Assembly: GCF_031085165.1 (NCBI RefSeq)
Contig: NZ_JAVHTY010000001.1
Coordinates: forward strand, 1,054,001 to 1,118,000
Direction of reading: 5' to 3'
DNA from: Pseudomonas sp. 102515
GTDB lineage: Bacteria > Pseudomonadota > Gammaproteobacteria > Pseudomonadales > Pseudomonadaceae
Length of the DNA: 64,000 bases
Shown: piece by piece, positions 9,118 to 17,871 of the stretch
Layout: the number at the start of each line of letters is the position of its first letter
Position numbering within the stretch: the stretch's first letter is position 1
Translations under genes and position numbers: made by a program
The notes under the pieces: generated by a model
The model's input: only the letters and a program-made list of their open reading frames with translations
Database searches by the model: none
What the model was told of the DNA's origin: nothing

Positions 9118-9660
9118 ATGTCTCGTCGCTTCCTCCGTTCGGCCCTGTTCCTCGCGCCCCTGCTGCTCGCCGGCCAGGCCTTCGCCCAGTCGGCGCCTGC
9201 CAACGCCCAGGAACCCCAGCCGTCGGTCACGGAGAAGTATGGCGACTGGCAGGTGATCTGCCGCATCGCCCGCAACGCGGACCGTTCCGTGCAGCTGTGC
9301 GCCATCACCCAGCAGAAGGACAGCGCCAAGGGCCAACGCATGCTGGTCACCGAACTGCGCCCCAATCGTGAAGGCGTGGACGGCATCCTGGTGCTGCCCT
9401 TTGGCGTGGCGGTGACCAAGCCGATCTCGCTGCAGATCGACAAGCGCAGCCTGGAGAATCGGCCCTTCCACACCTGCATCCCCCAGGGCTGCGTGGTGCC
9501 GGTGGAATTCGTCGGTGACGTCTTCAAGCAACTGCAGCGCGGCGGTCGCCTGACCGTGACCACGCCGGTCGCCAACGGCGAGACCGCCAGCGAAAGCCTG
9601 TCGCTCAAGGGCTTCTCCAAGGCCTACGACCGCGCCAAGGAACTGACCAAGCCGCTGTAG
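9118..9660 (+). CDS. Invasion-associated locus B (IalB) family secreted protein
   Basis: A 180-residue protein with a Sec signal peptide (MSRRFLRSALFLAPLLLAGQ, then AFA as a likely cleavage site). The mature domain has the family pattern EKYGDWQVICR...LCAITQQ and a second cysteine pair in HTCIPQGCVVPVEF, likely disulfide-bonded in the periplasm. IalB was named from Bartonella erythrocyte invasion, but homologues are common in free-living Proteobacteria and their role is unknown. The start at 9118 has AAGGA at ideal spacing; the open frame extends upstream to a TTG that would spoil the signal peptide. It converges on the Gfo/Idh gene with a 5-bp gap. Confidence 0.83.
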   Translation: MSRRFLRSALFLAPLLLAGQAFAQSAPANAQEPQPSVTEKYGDWQVICRIARNADRSVQLCAITQQKDSAKGQRMLVTELRPNREGVDGILVLPFGVAVTKPISLQIDKRSLENRPFHTCIPQGCVVPVEFVGDVFKQLQRGGRLTVTTPVANGETASESLSLKGFSKAYDRAKELTKPL

Positions 9661-9665
9661 GACCG

Positions 9666-10724
9666 CTAGTCTAACAAGGGCGCTGCCGGGTGCTGCGCCG
9701 TGCCGCTGGCGGCGGCGCGCTCCACGGCGGCCACCAGCGCCAGGGTACGGGCGGCATCCTCGGCGCTGACCAGGGGTGCCTCCGCTCCCCGCGCGACCCG
9801 CACGAAGTGCTCCAGCTGCAGCCGCAAGGCCTCGTCCGGGGCCACGGCCCGCACCTCAGTTGCAAGCGGCTGGTGCCAGCCGGCGCCCGGCTCGGCATAG
9901 CGCCAGAGGCGCAGCTGCGGCACGCTCAGGGCACCTTCGATGCCGGCGAAGAGATAGCAGGACTGGTCCGGCTGGTGGGGATAGACCGGATTCTCGCCAC
10001 TGGTGAGCTCCCAACTCCAGGGCGCGACGGCGCCGTCACTGGCGGTGAGACTGCCCAGGGCGCCGCTCTCGAATTGCAGGCTGATCGCGGCGCTGTCGGC
10101 ATTGGCGTAGCCGCGCAGGGCGTTGTCGGCGAAAGCCTGGACCTGGCGCACCTCGCCGCACAGATGGCGCAGTAGATCCAGGTCGTGGATCAGGTTGGTG
10201 AGCAGCATGCCGGCACCCGCTTCGCGACGCCAGGCGCTGTCGAAGTAGCTGGCAGGCTTCTGCAGTTGCCAGAGGGCGGTGACGGTGACCAGCCGGCCCA
10301 GGACGCCCTCCCGCAGCAACTCGTGGGCCCTGGCGATGAGCGGATTGTGGCGGCGGTGGTGACCCACCAGCAGCGGCACCTGGCTGGCACCTTGCGCCGC
10401 CAGCAGTCGCGCTACCTCTTCAGGCGAGGTGCCGACGGGTTTCTCCAACAACACCGGAATGCCCAGTGCCAGGCAATCCAGGGCGGTGGCGACATGCAGG
10501 GCATTGGGATTGGCGACGACCACCGCGTCCGGGCGCACGGTCTCGAGCAGCTGGCGATGATCGCTGAAGTGCGGCACTGCCCACTGCGCGGCCAGTTCGC
10601 TCGCCGCCGGATCGGGATCGGCCAGGGCGCATAGCCGGGCACTTGGGACGAACTGGAGATGATGCAGATGCTGGCGACCCATGTTGCCGGCGCCGATGAG
10701 GGCGATGCGCAAGGCAGCGACCAT
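9666..10724 (-). CDS. Gfo/Idh/MocA-family NAD(P)-dependent oxidoreductase
   Basis: A 352-residue dehydrogenase. The N-terminal Rossmann fold has GAGNMGRQH near residues 12-20. The family motif EKPVGTSPEEV near 94-104 supplies the catalytic lysine, and a downstream LTNLIHDLDLLRHLCG block carries the conserved histidine/aspartate of this superfamily. The substrate, probably a sugar, cyclitol or related polyol, cannot be named from sequence. The start at 10724 is preceded by AAGGGG. It appears to be a single gene; the neighbouring lipoprotein gene lies 63 bp upstream on the same strand. Confidence 0.87.
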   Translation of the reverse strand: MVAALRIALIGAGNMGRQHLHHLQFVPSARLCALADPDPAASELAAQWAVPHFSDHRQLLETVRPDAVVVANPNALHVATALDCLALGIPVLLEKPVGTSPEEVARLLAAQGASQVPLLVGHHRRHNPLIARAHELLREGVLGRLVTVTALWQLQKPASYFDSAWRREAGAGMLLTNLIHDLDLLRHLCGEVRQVQAFADNALRGYANADSAAISLQFESGALGSLTASDGAVAPWSWELTSGENPVYPHQPDQSCYLFAGIEGALSVPQLRLWRYAEPGAGWHQPLATEVRAVAPDEALRLQLEHFVRVARGAEAPLVSAEDAARTLALVAAVERAAASGTAQHPAAPLLD

Positions 10725-10787
10725 GAAGGAACCCCTTGTTGTGGTTATCGAGGTCCCTCGACTCTAAGGGACGCCCTGTCGAAGGCG

Positions 10788-11522
10788 CTACTGCACCGGC
10801 AGGAAATTGATGAACAGCAGGCTCTGGGCGTAGTTGACGCCGATGCGCCGGTAGCGCTCGTCGAGCAACTGGGCGAGCAGGTCGAGTCGGGCGACGATCT
10901 TGCCGAACTCGGTGGCGAAACTGAGGTTGCTGCCCTCCTCCGAGATCTCGTTGGCGAACAGCAGCGGTTCGCCCTCGGCATTCTTGCGCTGGCCGAGCAG
11001 CCAGGTGGCCTTCTCGATGTTGCGGGCCGCGTTGTTGACGAAGCGCGCATTCACCACATCGGTGATGTAGAACTCGGTGCGATTGCCGTGGGCGGCGATG
11101 ATCATGCTACCGATGGCATAGATGAAGGCGCCGACCCGGTCGCCGTGGTAGTCGTCGCCGAGCACATAGCTCAGGGCCGCCACGTCCTTGCGTCCGCCCA
11201 GTGCGGGCAGGCTGCGTCGCTGCTCGATGGCCATGCGGATTTCGCGCTCGGCGCTGGCGGCATCGGGCAGGCCGGTCTTCTTCCATTCGGCCGGATTGCG
11301 CAGATAGAGCTTGTTCATCAGCCGATAGAGACTCTGCAGATTGGCCTGCATGGCGAGGGTGGCCAGGCGGTCGGAGCTGGTCTGCAGGAATTCGCTGGGG
11401 CGGGTCTTGCCGAATTGCCGGGCGATGTCCTGGGCGGACTGGCTGGTGCAGCCGGCCAGGCTCGCGAGGAGGCCAATCACACACCCGAGACGGGCGATGG
11501 CTGTGAAGGTGGAGGCAGGCAT
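10788..11522 (-). CDS. Putative outer-membrane or periplasmic lipoprotein of unknown function
   Basis: A 244-residue protein starting with a lipoprotein signal: a hydrophobic stretch ending LLASLAGC, with cysteine 25 or so as the lipidated residue. The mature part is mostly helical and includes ALSYVLGDDYHGDRVGAFIY, a glycine-flanked hydrophobic stretch (YAIGSMIIAAHGN) and a C-terminal LLDERYRRIGVNYAQSL. I do not recognise the family with certainty. The start at 11522 is chosen because it makes a proper lipoprotein signal, whereas an in-frame upstream methionine would add 51 charged residues before it. Confidence 0.7.
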   Translation of the reverse strand: MPASTFTAIARLGCVIGLLASLAGCTSQSAQDIARQFGKTRPSEFLQTSSDRLATLAMQANLQSLYRLMNKLYLRNPAEWKKTGLPDAASAEREIRMAIEQRRSLPALGGRKDVAALSYVLGDDYHGDRVGAFIYAIGSMIIAAHGNRTEFYITDVVNARFVNNAARNIEKATWLLGQRKNAEGEPLLFANEISEEGSNLSFATEFGKIVARLDLLAQLLDERYRRIGVNYAQSLLFINFLPVQ

Positions 11523-11562
11523 GGGGACTTCGGCGGCTGAGGGCAGCCGAAGGGTAAAGCCT

Positions 11563-11600
11563 TCCCTGGCTGGCCTGCTGTGCGGCAGGCCAAGGAATGG
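11563..11600. repeat. Hairpin downstream of mmsA
   Basis: Inverted repeat TGGCCTGC / GCAGGCCA with a short loop, in the 240-bp gap between mmsA and the lipoprotein gene. It could terminate mmsA transcription from the right or belong to the lipoprotein leader. No T-run is evident. Confidence 0.4.
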
Positions 11601-11762
11601 GCGTATCCGAGCCGATTTAAAGGCTCGCGAGCTAGAGACAAACAAGGCGAAAATGGCTGAGGGAACGCAGTTCAAAAACAGTAAACGAGCATTCCGACCG
11701 GGTTGGCGACCCAGGCCATTTTCAACGCCGTTTGGCCGACGCGCAGCGACCTTTAAACAGGC

Positions 11763-13256
11763 TCAGCCATTGCTGGGAAAGGCGAACTGCGAAGCCTCCC
11801 GGGCCTCGCGCTGCGGCCAGCGCTGGGTGATGGTCTTACGGCGGGTGTAGAAGCGCACGCCGTCGGGGCCGTAGGCATGGAGGTCGCCGAACAGCGACCT
11901 CTTCCAGCCGCCGAAGCTGTGGTAGGCCACCGGCACCGGCAGGGGCACGTTGATGCCGACCATGCCCACCTCGATCTGGTCGGCGAACAGCCGCGCCGCT
12001 TCGCCGTCGCGGGTGAAGATGCAGGTGCCGTTACCGTATTCGTGGGCGTTGATCAGGGCGATCCCTTCTTCCAGGCTCTTGACCCGCACCACGCAGAGCA
12101 CCGGACCGAAGATCTCTTCCTTGTAGATGCGCATCTCCGGGGTGACCTGATCGAACAGGCAGCCACCGAGGAAGAAGCCCTCTTCATGGTCGGCGACCTT
12201 GAGACTGCGGCCGTCCACCACCAGCTTGGCGCCCGCCGCCACGCCATCGACGACATAGCCGGTGACCTTGTCCAGGTGCGCGCCGGTGACCAGCGGGCCC
12301 ATGTCCAGGCCGCACTGGGTGCCCGGGCCGACCTTCAGTTTTTCGATCTCCGGCACCAGCCGGGCGATCAGCGCATCGGCGACCTGGTCACCGACGCAGA
12401 CCGCCACCGAGATGGCCATGCAGCGCTCGCCGCAGGAGCCGTAGGCGGCGCCCATCAGGGCATTGACGGTGTTGCCCAGGTCGGCATCGGGCATGACCAC
12501 CGCGTGGTTCTTGGCGCCGCCCAGGGCCTGGACGCGCTTGCCCTTGGCGGTGCCGCGGGCATAGATGTATTCGGCGATGGGGGTGGAGCCGACGAAGCTC
12601 AGCGCCTTGACCTCGGGCGCATCGATCAGGCCGTCCACGGCTTCCTTGTCGCCATGCACCACGTTCAACACGCCCTTGGGCAGGCCGGCTTCTTCGAACA
12701 GCTGGGCGATGGCCAGGGTGGAACTGGGGTCGCGTTCGCTGGGCTTGAGGATGAAGGTGTTGCCGCAGGCGATGGCCAGCGGATACATCCACAGCGGCAC
12801 CATGGCCGGGAAGTTGAACGGAGTGATGCCGGCCACCACGCCCAGGGGCTGGAAGTCGGACCAGGTGTCGATGCTCGGACCGGCGTTGCGGTTATATTCG
12901 CCCTTGAGCAACTCGGGCGCGGCGGTGGCGTATTCGACGTTCTCGATGCCACGGCGCAGCTCGCCGGCGGCGTCTTCCAGGGTCTTGCCGTGCTCTTCGC
13001 TGATCAGCTGCACCAGGCGCTCTTCGTTGCTCTCCAGCAGCTGCTTGAAGCGGAACAGCACCTGGGCGCGCTTGGCCGGCGGGGTGTTGCGCCAGGCCGG
13101 AAAGGCGCCCTGGGCGGCATCGATGGCCTGCTGCAGGGTGGCCGCATCGGCCAGGGGCACTTCGCGGATGACCGCACCCGTGGAGGGGTTGTAGACCGGT
13201 GCGCGACGGCTGCCACCGTCGACCAGCTGGCCGCCGATGAGATGCTTGAGGCTCAT
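11763..13256 (-). CDS. mmsA: CoA-acylating (methyl)malonate-semialdehyde dehydrogenase
   Basis: Oxidises malonate semialdehyde or methylmalonate semialdehyde to acetyl-CoA or propionyl-CoA with NAD and CoA. The 497-residue aldehyde dehydrogenase has ITPFNFPAMVPLWM near 143-156, FVGSTPIAEYIY, and catalytic C279 in YGSCGERCMA, the cysteine context typical of the MmsA subclass. A KSLEEGIALIN block follows. It lies 57 bp downstream of bauA on the same strand, so the likely role is the second step of beta-alanine catabolism (called BauC in P. aeruginosa), with valine catabolism an alternative. Confidence 0.93.
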   Translation of the reverse strand: MSLKHLIGGQLVDGGSRRAPVYNPSTGAVIREVPLADAATLQQAIDAAQGAFPAWRNTPPAKRAQVLFRFKQLLESNEERLVQLISEEHGKTLEDAAGELRRGIENVEYATAAPELLKGEYNRNAGPSIDTWSDFQPLGVVAGITPFNFPAMVPLWMYPLAIACGNTFILKPSERDPSSTLAIAQLFEEAGLPKGVLNVVHGDKEAVDGLIDAPEVKALSFVGSTPIAEYIYARGTAKGKRVQALGGAKNHAVVMPDADLGNTVNALMGAAYGSCGERCMAISVAVCVGDQVADALIARLVPEIEKLKVGPGTQCGLDMGPLVTGAHLDKVTGYVVDGVAAGAKLVVDGRSLKVADHEEGFFLGGCLFDQVTPEMRIYKEEIFGPVLCVVRVKSLEEGIALINAHEYGNGTCIFTRDGEAARLFADQIEVGMVGINVPLPVPVAYHSFGGWKRSLFGDLHAYGPDGVRFYTRRKTITQRWPQREAREASQFAFPSNG

Positions 13257-13281
13257 GAAAGGACTCCTTGTACGAGGGATG

Positions 13282-13303
13282 GGCGCTTCCTATGGGAAGC
13301 GCC
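13282..13303 (-). terminator. Intercistronic hairpin between bauA and mmsA
   Basis: Perfect 9-bp stem GGCGCTTCC / GGAAGCGCC with a TATG loop in the 57-bp gap. There is no T-run, so it is more likely an mRNA processing or stability element, or a partial attenuator, than a full terminator. Confidence 0.5.
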
Positions 13304-13313
13304 GGAAAGGGGG

Positions 13314-14660
13314 TCAGTCGAGGCGATTGAGGACATCACCGACCGCGGCGAAGACCCGGTCCAGGTCTTCGATCCTCGCGTTGAAGGTAGGCCCGAACTG
13401 CAGGGTGTCGCCGCCGAAGCGCACATAGAAGCCGGCCTTCCACAGGGCGATGCCGGCCTCGAACGGGCGGATCACCGCATCGCCGTCGCGCGGGGCGAGC
13501 TGCAGGGCACCGGCCAGGCCGCAGTTGCGGATGTCCACCACGTGCCTGGCGCCCTTGAGGCCATGCAGCGAGGCTTCGAACCTGGGCGCCAGCTCGGCGG
13601 CCTGTTGCACCAGGTTCTCCCGCGCCATGAGTTCCAGCGCCGCCAGACCCGCGGCACAGGCCACCGGATGGGCCGAATAGGTGTAGCCATGGGGAAACTC
13701 GACCATGTGCTCAGGCGTGGCCTGGTTCATGAAGGTGTCGTAGATGGCGCTGCTGGCGATCACCGCGCCCAGGGGCACGGCGCCGTTGGTGACCTGCTTG
13801 GCCACGTTCATGATGTCCGGCGTCACGCCGAAGAATTCGGCGCCGGTGTGGCGACCCATGCGGCCAAAGGCGGTGATGACCTCGTCGAAGATCAGCAGGA
13901 TGTCGTGCTGGGTGCAGATCTCGCGCAGGCGCTGCAGATAGCCCACCGGCGGCACGATCACCCCGGCCGAACCGGACATGGGCTCGACGATGACGGCCGC
14001 GATGTTGGAGGCATCGTGCAGCTCGATCAGCTTGAGCAGCTCGTTGGCCAGCTCGACGCCGCCGGTCTCGGCCATGCCCTTGGTGAAGGCCATGCCCGGT
14101 TGCAGGGTATGGGGCAGATGGTCGACGTCCATGAAGGAGCCGTACAGCTTCCGGTTACCGCCGATGCCGCCCAGGCTGGTGCCGGCGATGTTGACGCCGT
14201 GGTAGCCGCGGGCCCGGCCGATCAGCTTGGTCTTGGCCGGTTGACCCTTGATGCGCCAGTAGGCCCGCGCCAGCTTGACCGAGGTGTCCGCGCTCTCGGA
14301 ACCCGAGCCGGTGAAGAAGACATGGTCCAGACCCGCCGGGGTCAGCTCGGCCATCTTTTCGGCCAGCTGGAAGGACAGCGGATGGCCGTACTGGAAGCCC
14401 GGCGAATAGTCGAGGGTGCCCAGCTGACGCGCCACGGCCTCCTGGATCTCCTTGCGCGAGTGACCGGCGCCGCAGGTCCAGAGTCCGGAGAGGCTGTCAT
14501 AGATACGCCGCCCCTGGTCGTCGATCAGCCAGCTGCCCTCGGCGGCCACCACGATGCGCGGATCCTTCTGGAAGGCGCGATTGGCGGTGAAGGGCATCCA
14601 GTGAGCGCGCAGGTTGAGCTGGGCGGCGACAGGTGGGGAAACGGTCAGCGGCTGGTTCAT
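13314..14660 (-). CDS. bauA: Beta-alanine--pyruvate aminotransferase (omega-aminotransferase)
   Basis: Class III PLP aminotransferase that moves the amino group of beta-alanine to pyruvate, giving malonate semialdehyde, the substrate of the adjacent mmsA product. The 448-residue protein has HWMPFTANRAFQKDPRI, SLSGLWTCGAGHSRKEI, FFTGSGSESADTSVKLARAY, DEVITAFGRMG and the PLP lysine 288 in NVAKQVTNGAVPLGA. Length and sequence match the pseudomonad enzyme closely. The start MNQPLTVSPP at 14660 is used; the frame is open 38 codons further into an AT-rich leader with no family similarity. Unlike P. aeruginosa as I recall it, no dedicated LysR gene abuts bauA. Confidence 0.94.
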   Translation of the reverse strand: MNQPLTVSPPVAAQLNLRAHWMPFTANRAFQKDPRIVVAAEGSWLIDDQGRRIYDSLSGLWTCGAGHSRKEIQEAVARQLGTLDYSPGFQYGHPLSFQLAEKMAELTPAGLDHVFFTGSGSESADTSVKLARAYWRIKGQPAKTKLIGRARGYHGVNIAGTSLGGIGGNRKLYGSFMDVDHLPHTLQPGMAFTKGMAETGGVELANELLKLIELHDASNIAAVIVEPMSGSAGVIVPPVGYLQRLREICTQHDILLIFDEVITAFGRMGRHTGAEFFGVTPDIMNVAKQVTNGAVPLGAVIASSAIYDTFMNQATPEHMVEFPHGYTYSAHPVACAAGLAALELMARENLVQQAAELAPRFEASLHGLKGARHVVDIRNCGLAGALQLAPRDGDAVIRPFEAGIALWKAGFYVRFGGDTLQFGPTFNARIEDLDRVFAAVGDVLNRLD

Positions 14661-15138
14661 GACGGGGTCTCGGGCGGTGACGTTGAACCTGCAGGATGCG
14701 CCCGGTCTTGCGTGAGTTAAATGGTTTTTTTCTCGCGCATGGACATATGAATCCTCACCAAATTTTCGTTTCAATCGGCCAGGCGAGAAAGACTGGCAAA
14801 GGAGAACAATGCCAACTCACGCCGTCATGGATTGATGAAAAGCGCTTTCCAAACGCGATTATCCGTGCCAATTCGACGCCACGGAAACATCTTGAAAACA
14901 ATAAAATTGATTAGTAATCAGTAACTTGCCTGAAACACTTTAAGCTGGCCGCCTGCCACCGTAGTCCCGTGGCGCCGAGGCCTCGTCGCCTCACCTCTCT
15001 TCCCGGCGCGTAGTCCAGCCGGGCGCGGTAGCCTGTCCGCCGTCTCTGCCGCGTAGCCAACTTTCCGCTTTCGCCAACCCGTGCCCCTCTCCCGAGGCGG
15101 AGCGCGCGGTTTAGCTATTCCTCAAGGAAACCTCTCCC
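14661..15138. promoter_or_regulatory. 478-bp intergenic region with a palindrome
   Basis: The longest gene-free stretch. The half next to bauA (about 14720-14945) is clearly more AT-rich than the surroundings and contains the perfect palindrome TGATTAGTAATCA at 14908-14920, a candidate operator. The half next to the acyltransferase (14946-15130) is GC-rich, with no coding frame I would support. Promoters for bauA (leftward) and the acyltransferase (rightward) must lie here or nearby, but I cannot place them exactly. Confidence 0.45.
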
Positions 15139-16137
15139 ATGCTGATTCAGCTCAACTGGATCCGCGGCCTGGCGGCCGTTCTCATCGTTTTCCACCACAT
15201 GACCGTGGGCAGCTACCGGACCACCGAACATCAGCAGATCGCCCTGAATCTGCTGTCGCTGGAAACCACCTGCATCTTCGTCGCGCTCTCGGGCTTCTTC
15301 TTTCGCTACAACCTCGGCAAGTACAGCTACCAGGTCTATCTGGGCAAGAAGCTGCAGAACGTCATCCTCCCCTATCTGCTGATCTCGATCCCCGCCGTGC
15401 TGCTCTATGTCTCCGGCCTCAAGCAGGAACACGAGTGGATCGACATGAACGCCTTCCATGGCTGGCCGCCCTTCGCCCAGACTGCCCTGTTGCTGGCCAC
15501 TGGCGCCCACCTGGGTCCGCTGTGGTTCATTCCAGCGCTGACGCTGATCTTCCTGCTCGCGCCGGTCTTGGAATGGATCGTCAAGCGCGGCCTGCTACCG
15601 GCGGCGACCATGGTCGGCCTGCTGTATTTCCTGGTGTCCGATCGCCCGGCCAACGATGCCGACCCGCTGCTGGCGGCCCTGCATTTCCTGCCGATCTACC
15701 TCTGCGGCATGCTGGCCTGCGAACAGCGTGAGCGGCTGCAACGGCCCCAGGCGCGTTACTGGCTGCTGGCGGCTCTGGTGCTGCTGAGCGGCGCGGCAGT
15801 GCTCGACAGTGCCTTCTACGGGCTGCAGAAACTGGCACTGTGCCTGTTGCTGTTCGCCGTCTTCAGCCAGCCGGTCAAGGCACCGGGACGTGCCGACAGC
15901 CGTCTGGCCAGGGGCATGGGGCTGCTCGGCGCCTACAGCTTCGCCATCTACTTCCTGCACGGCTATCTCGCTGGCGCCTATCGCGTGCTGGGTCGCCTGC
16001 TGGGTGAGCAGAACTTCGCCCAGTACCTGGGCACCCGCCTGTGCCTGACGCTGATCACCCTGCTCTGCTGCATCGCCGCGGTCTGGGTGGTCAAGCAGGT
16101 CAGCCAGCAGCGCAGCCGGGTACTGATCGGCGCCTGA
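15139..16137 (+). CDS. Membrane acyltransferase (acyltransferase_3 family)
   Basis: A 332-residue, 9-10 helix inner-membrane protein of the OafA/WecH/NodX type, which transfers acetyl or other acyl groups to extracellular sugars or lipids. The hallmark is the first helix LNWIRGLAAVLIVFHHMTVG with the arginine and histidine pair (R9 and H19-20), then GFFFRYN and LGPLWFIPAL. It has no SGNH domain. The acceptor is unknown; O-polysaccharide or another surface glycan is a guess. It stands alone between the bauA leader and a LysR gene. Confidence 0.82.
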   Translation: MLIQLNWIRGLAAVLIVFHHMTVGSYRTTEHQQIALNLLSLETTCIFVALSGFFFRYNLGKYSYQVYLGKKLQNVILPYLLISIPAVLLYVSGLKQEHEWIDMNAFHGWPPFAQTALLLATGAHLGPLWFIPALTLIFLLAPVLEWIVKRGLLPAATMVGLLYFLVSDRPANDADPLLAALHFLPIYLCGMLACEQRERLQRPQARYWLLAALVLLSGAAVLDSAFYGLQKLALCLLLFAVFSQPVKAPGRADSRLARGMGLLGAYSFAIYFLHGYLAGAYRVLGRLLGEQNFAQYLGTRLCLTLITLLCCIAAVWVVKQVSQQRSRVLIGA

Positions 16138-16199
16138 AACCGGTCGCTGGCGCCGCTTCCGACGGCGCCTTATGCTGTCCCGCATTTGCGGTGGCAGCC

Positions 16200-17120
16200 A
16201 TGAAGACGACGCGCAAGGCCCTGCTCGCCCAGGTCGGCGATTTCGAGATCCGCCTGCTGCGACTGTTCAAGACGGTGGTGGAATGCGGCAGCTTCACCGC
16301 CGCCGAAGGCCGGCTGGGTATCACCCGCTCGGCCATCAGCCTGCACATGAACGACCTGGAAAAACGCCTGGGCATGCGCCTCTGCCAACGCGGCCGCGCC
16401 GGCTTCTCCCTGACCGACGAAGGCCGCGAGGTGCTCAAGGCCAGCCAGTCGCTGTTCGCCGCCCTGGAAGGCTTTCGCAGCGAGGTCAACCAGCTGCACC
16501 AGCACCTGCGTGGCGAGCTGAACCTGGGCATCATCAACAACCTGGTGACGCAGCCGCGCATGCGCATCACCCATGCCCTGGCCGCCCTCAAGCACGCCGC
16601 GCCGGGGGTGGTGGTCAACATCGGCATGACCCTGCCCGGCGAGATCGAGACCGGCGTGCTCGACGGCCACCTGCACCTGGGCGTGCTGCCGCTGATCAAT
16701 GCCCTGGCCGGGCTGGACTACCTGCCGCTCTACGAAGAGCGCGCCCTGCTCTATTGCAGCCGCAGCCATCCGCTGTTCGAGGTGGCCGACGCGGCGCTGG
16801 ACGAAGGCCTCCTGGCCGCTCAGGACGCCGTTGGCCCCAATCACCTCCTCAACCAGGACGGCCACGAGCGCCACGCCGCACTGAACTGCACGGCGCGGGC
16901 CTCGGATCGCGAAGGCGTGGCCTTTCTCATCCTCACCGGCTGCTACATCGGCTACCTGCCCGACCACGTCGCCCAACCCTGGGTGGCCCAGGGCCAGTTG
17001 CGCGCCCTCGATCCCGGGCGCTTCCACTTCGACACCACCCTGGCCGCCGTCACCCGCAAGGGCCGGCGACCGAATCTGGTGCTGGAGCGCTTTCTCGAAG
17101 CCCTGGCCGAAACGGTCTAG
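16200..17120 (+). CDS. LysR-type transcriptional regulator
   Basis: A 306-residue activator/repressor. The winged helix-turn-helix covers residues about 17-75 (RLLRLFKTVVECGSFTAAEG, then LGITRSAISLHMNDLEKRLG), followed by a periplasmic-binding-like effector domain. Its target is unknown. The in-frame upstream extension overlaps the acyltransferase; the ATG at 16200 follows a GGTGG-type ribosome site and gives the usual LysR length. Its stop codon overlaps by four bases the stop codon of the convergent short-chain dehydrogenase. Confidence 0.88.
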   Translation: MKTTRKALLAQVGDFEIRLLRLFKTVVECGSFTAAEGRLGITRSAISLHMNDLEKRLGMRLCQRGRAGFSLTDEGREVLKASQSLFAALEGFRSEVNQLHQHLRGELNLGIINNLVTQPRMRITHALAALKHAAPGVVVNIGMTLPGEIETGVLDGHLHLGVLPLINALAGLDYLPLYEERALLYCSRSHPLFEVADAALDEGLLAAQDAVGPNHLLNQDGHERHAALNCTARASDREGVAFLILTGCYIGYLPDHVAQPWVAQGQLRALDPGRFHFDTTLAAVTRKGRRPNLVLERFLEALAETV

Positions 17121-17845
17121 TTGGCGCTGCGCGTCGGACGGACGACGATCTCGTTGACGTCCACGTCGTCTGGCTGCTCGATGGCGTAGCGTACCGCCCG
17201 GCCAATGGCGTCGGGTTGCAGGGCGATGGCGCGGTAGCTGTCCATCATCGCTCGCGCCGCCGGATCGGTGATGGTCGAGGCCAGCTCGCTTTCCACCACA
17301 CCCGGATGGATGCAGGTGACCCGCAGGTCGTCACGCTCCTGGCGCAAGCCTTCCGAGATCGCTCGCACCGCATGCTTGGTGGCGCAATAGACCGCCGCCG
17401 TGGGCACCACCGACAGGGCGCCGATGGAGCCCAGGTTGATGACGTGGCCAGCGCCGCGCGCGGTGAATTCCGGCAGCACCGCGGCAATACCGTTGAGCAC
17501 GCCCTTGATGTTGACGTCGACCATCTGCATCCACTCTTCGGTCTTGAGCGAGGCCAGGGGCGACAGCGGCATGACCCCAGCATTGTTGACGATGACGTCC
17601 ACCCGGCCCCAGCGCTCACGGGCCGCCTCGGCGAAGGCGGCCATGTCGGCGCGGTCGGTGACATCCAGCCGGCGGCAGAAGGCTTCGCCGCCCGCGGCGT
17701 TGATCTCGGCCGCCAGGGCCTCCAGCCGCTCGCTACGGCGCGCGCCGAGCAAGAGCTTGCAGCCGGCCGCGCCCAGTTCGCGGGCGATGCCCGCGCCTAT
17801 GCCACTGGAGGCGCCGGTGATGAGTACGACCTTGTCGATAGCCAT
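17117..17845 (-). CDS. Short-chain dehydrogenase/reductase
   Basis: A 242-residue classical SDR oxidoreductase. The cofactor motif TGASSGIG is at residues 10-17, NNAG near 87-90, the catalytic serine in NLGSIGALS, and the YCATK pair (tyrosine and lysine) about 14 residues later. Basic residues after beta-strand 2 (GARRSERL) favour NADP(H). The substrate is unknown. It follows a second SDR gene by 26 bp on the same strand, with a divergent LysR gene beyond, so the two dehydrogenases probably form a regulated operon. Confidence 0.87.
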   Translation of the reverse strand: MAIDKVVLITGASSGIGAGIARELGAAGCKLLLGARRSERLEALAAEINAAGGEAFCRRLDVTDRADMAAFAEAARERWGRVDVIVNNAGVMPLSPLASLKTEEWMQMVDVNIKGVLNGIAAVLPEFTARGAGHVINLGSIGALSVVPTAAVYCATKHAVRAISEGLRQERDDLRVTCIHPGVVESELASTITDPAARAMMDSYRAIALQPDAIGRAVRYAIEQPDDVDVNEIVVRPTRSAN

Positions 17846-17871
17846 GGAATGATCCTCTTGAAGAATGGGGG

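Noticed and set aside
11877-14720. A 947-codon open frame on the plus strand opposite mmsA and bauA
   Set aside because: It is a product of high GC and codon-position bias antisense to two clear enzymes; composition is low-complexity and no family motif appears.
14696-14914. A 72-residue plus-strand frame in the bauA leader
   Set aside because: Lies in the AT-rich intergenic region and lacks a clear ribosome site or any recognisable pattern; more likely leader DNA.
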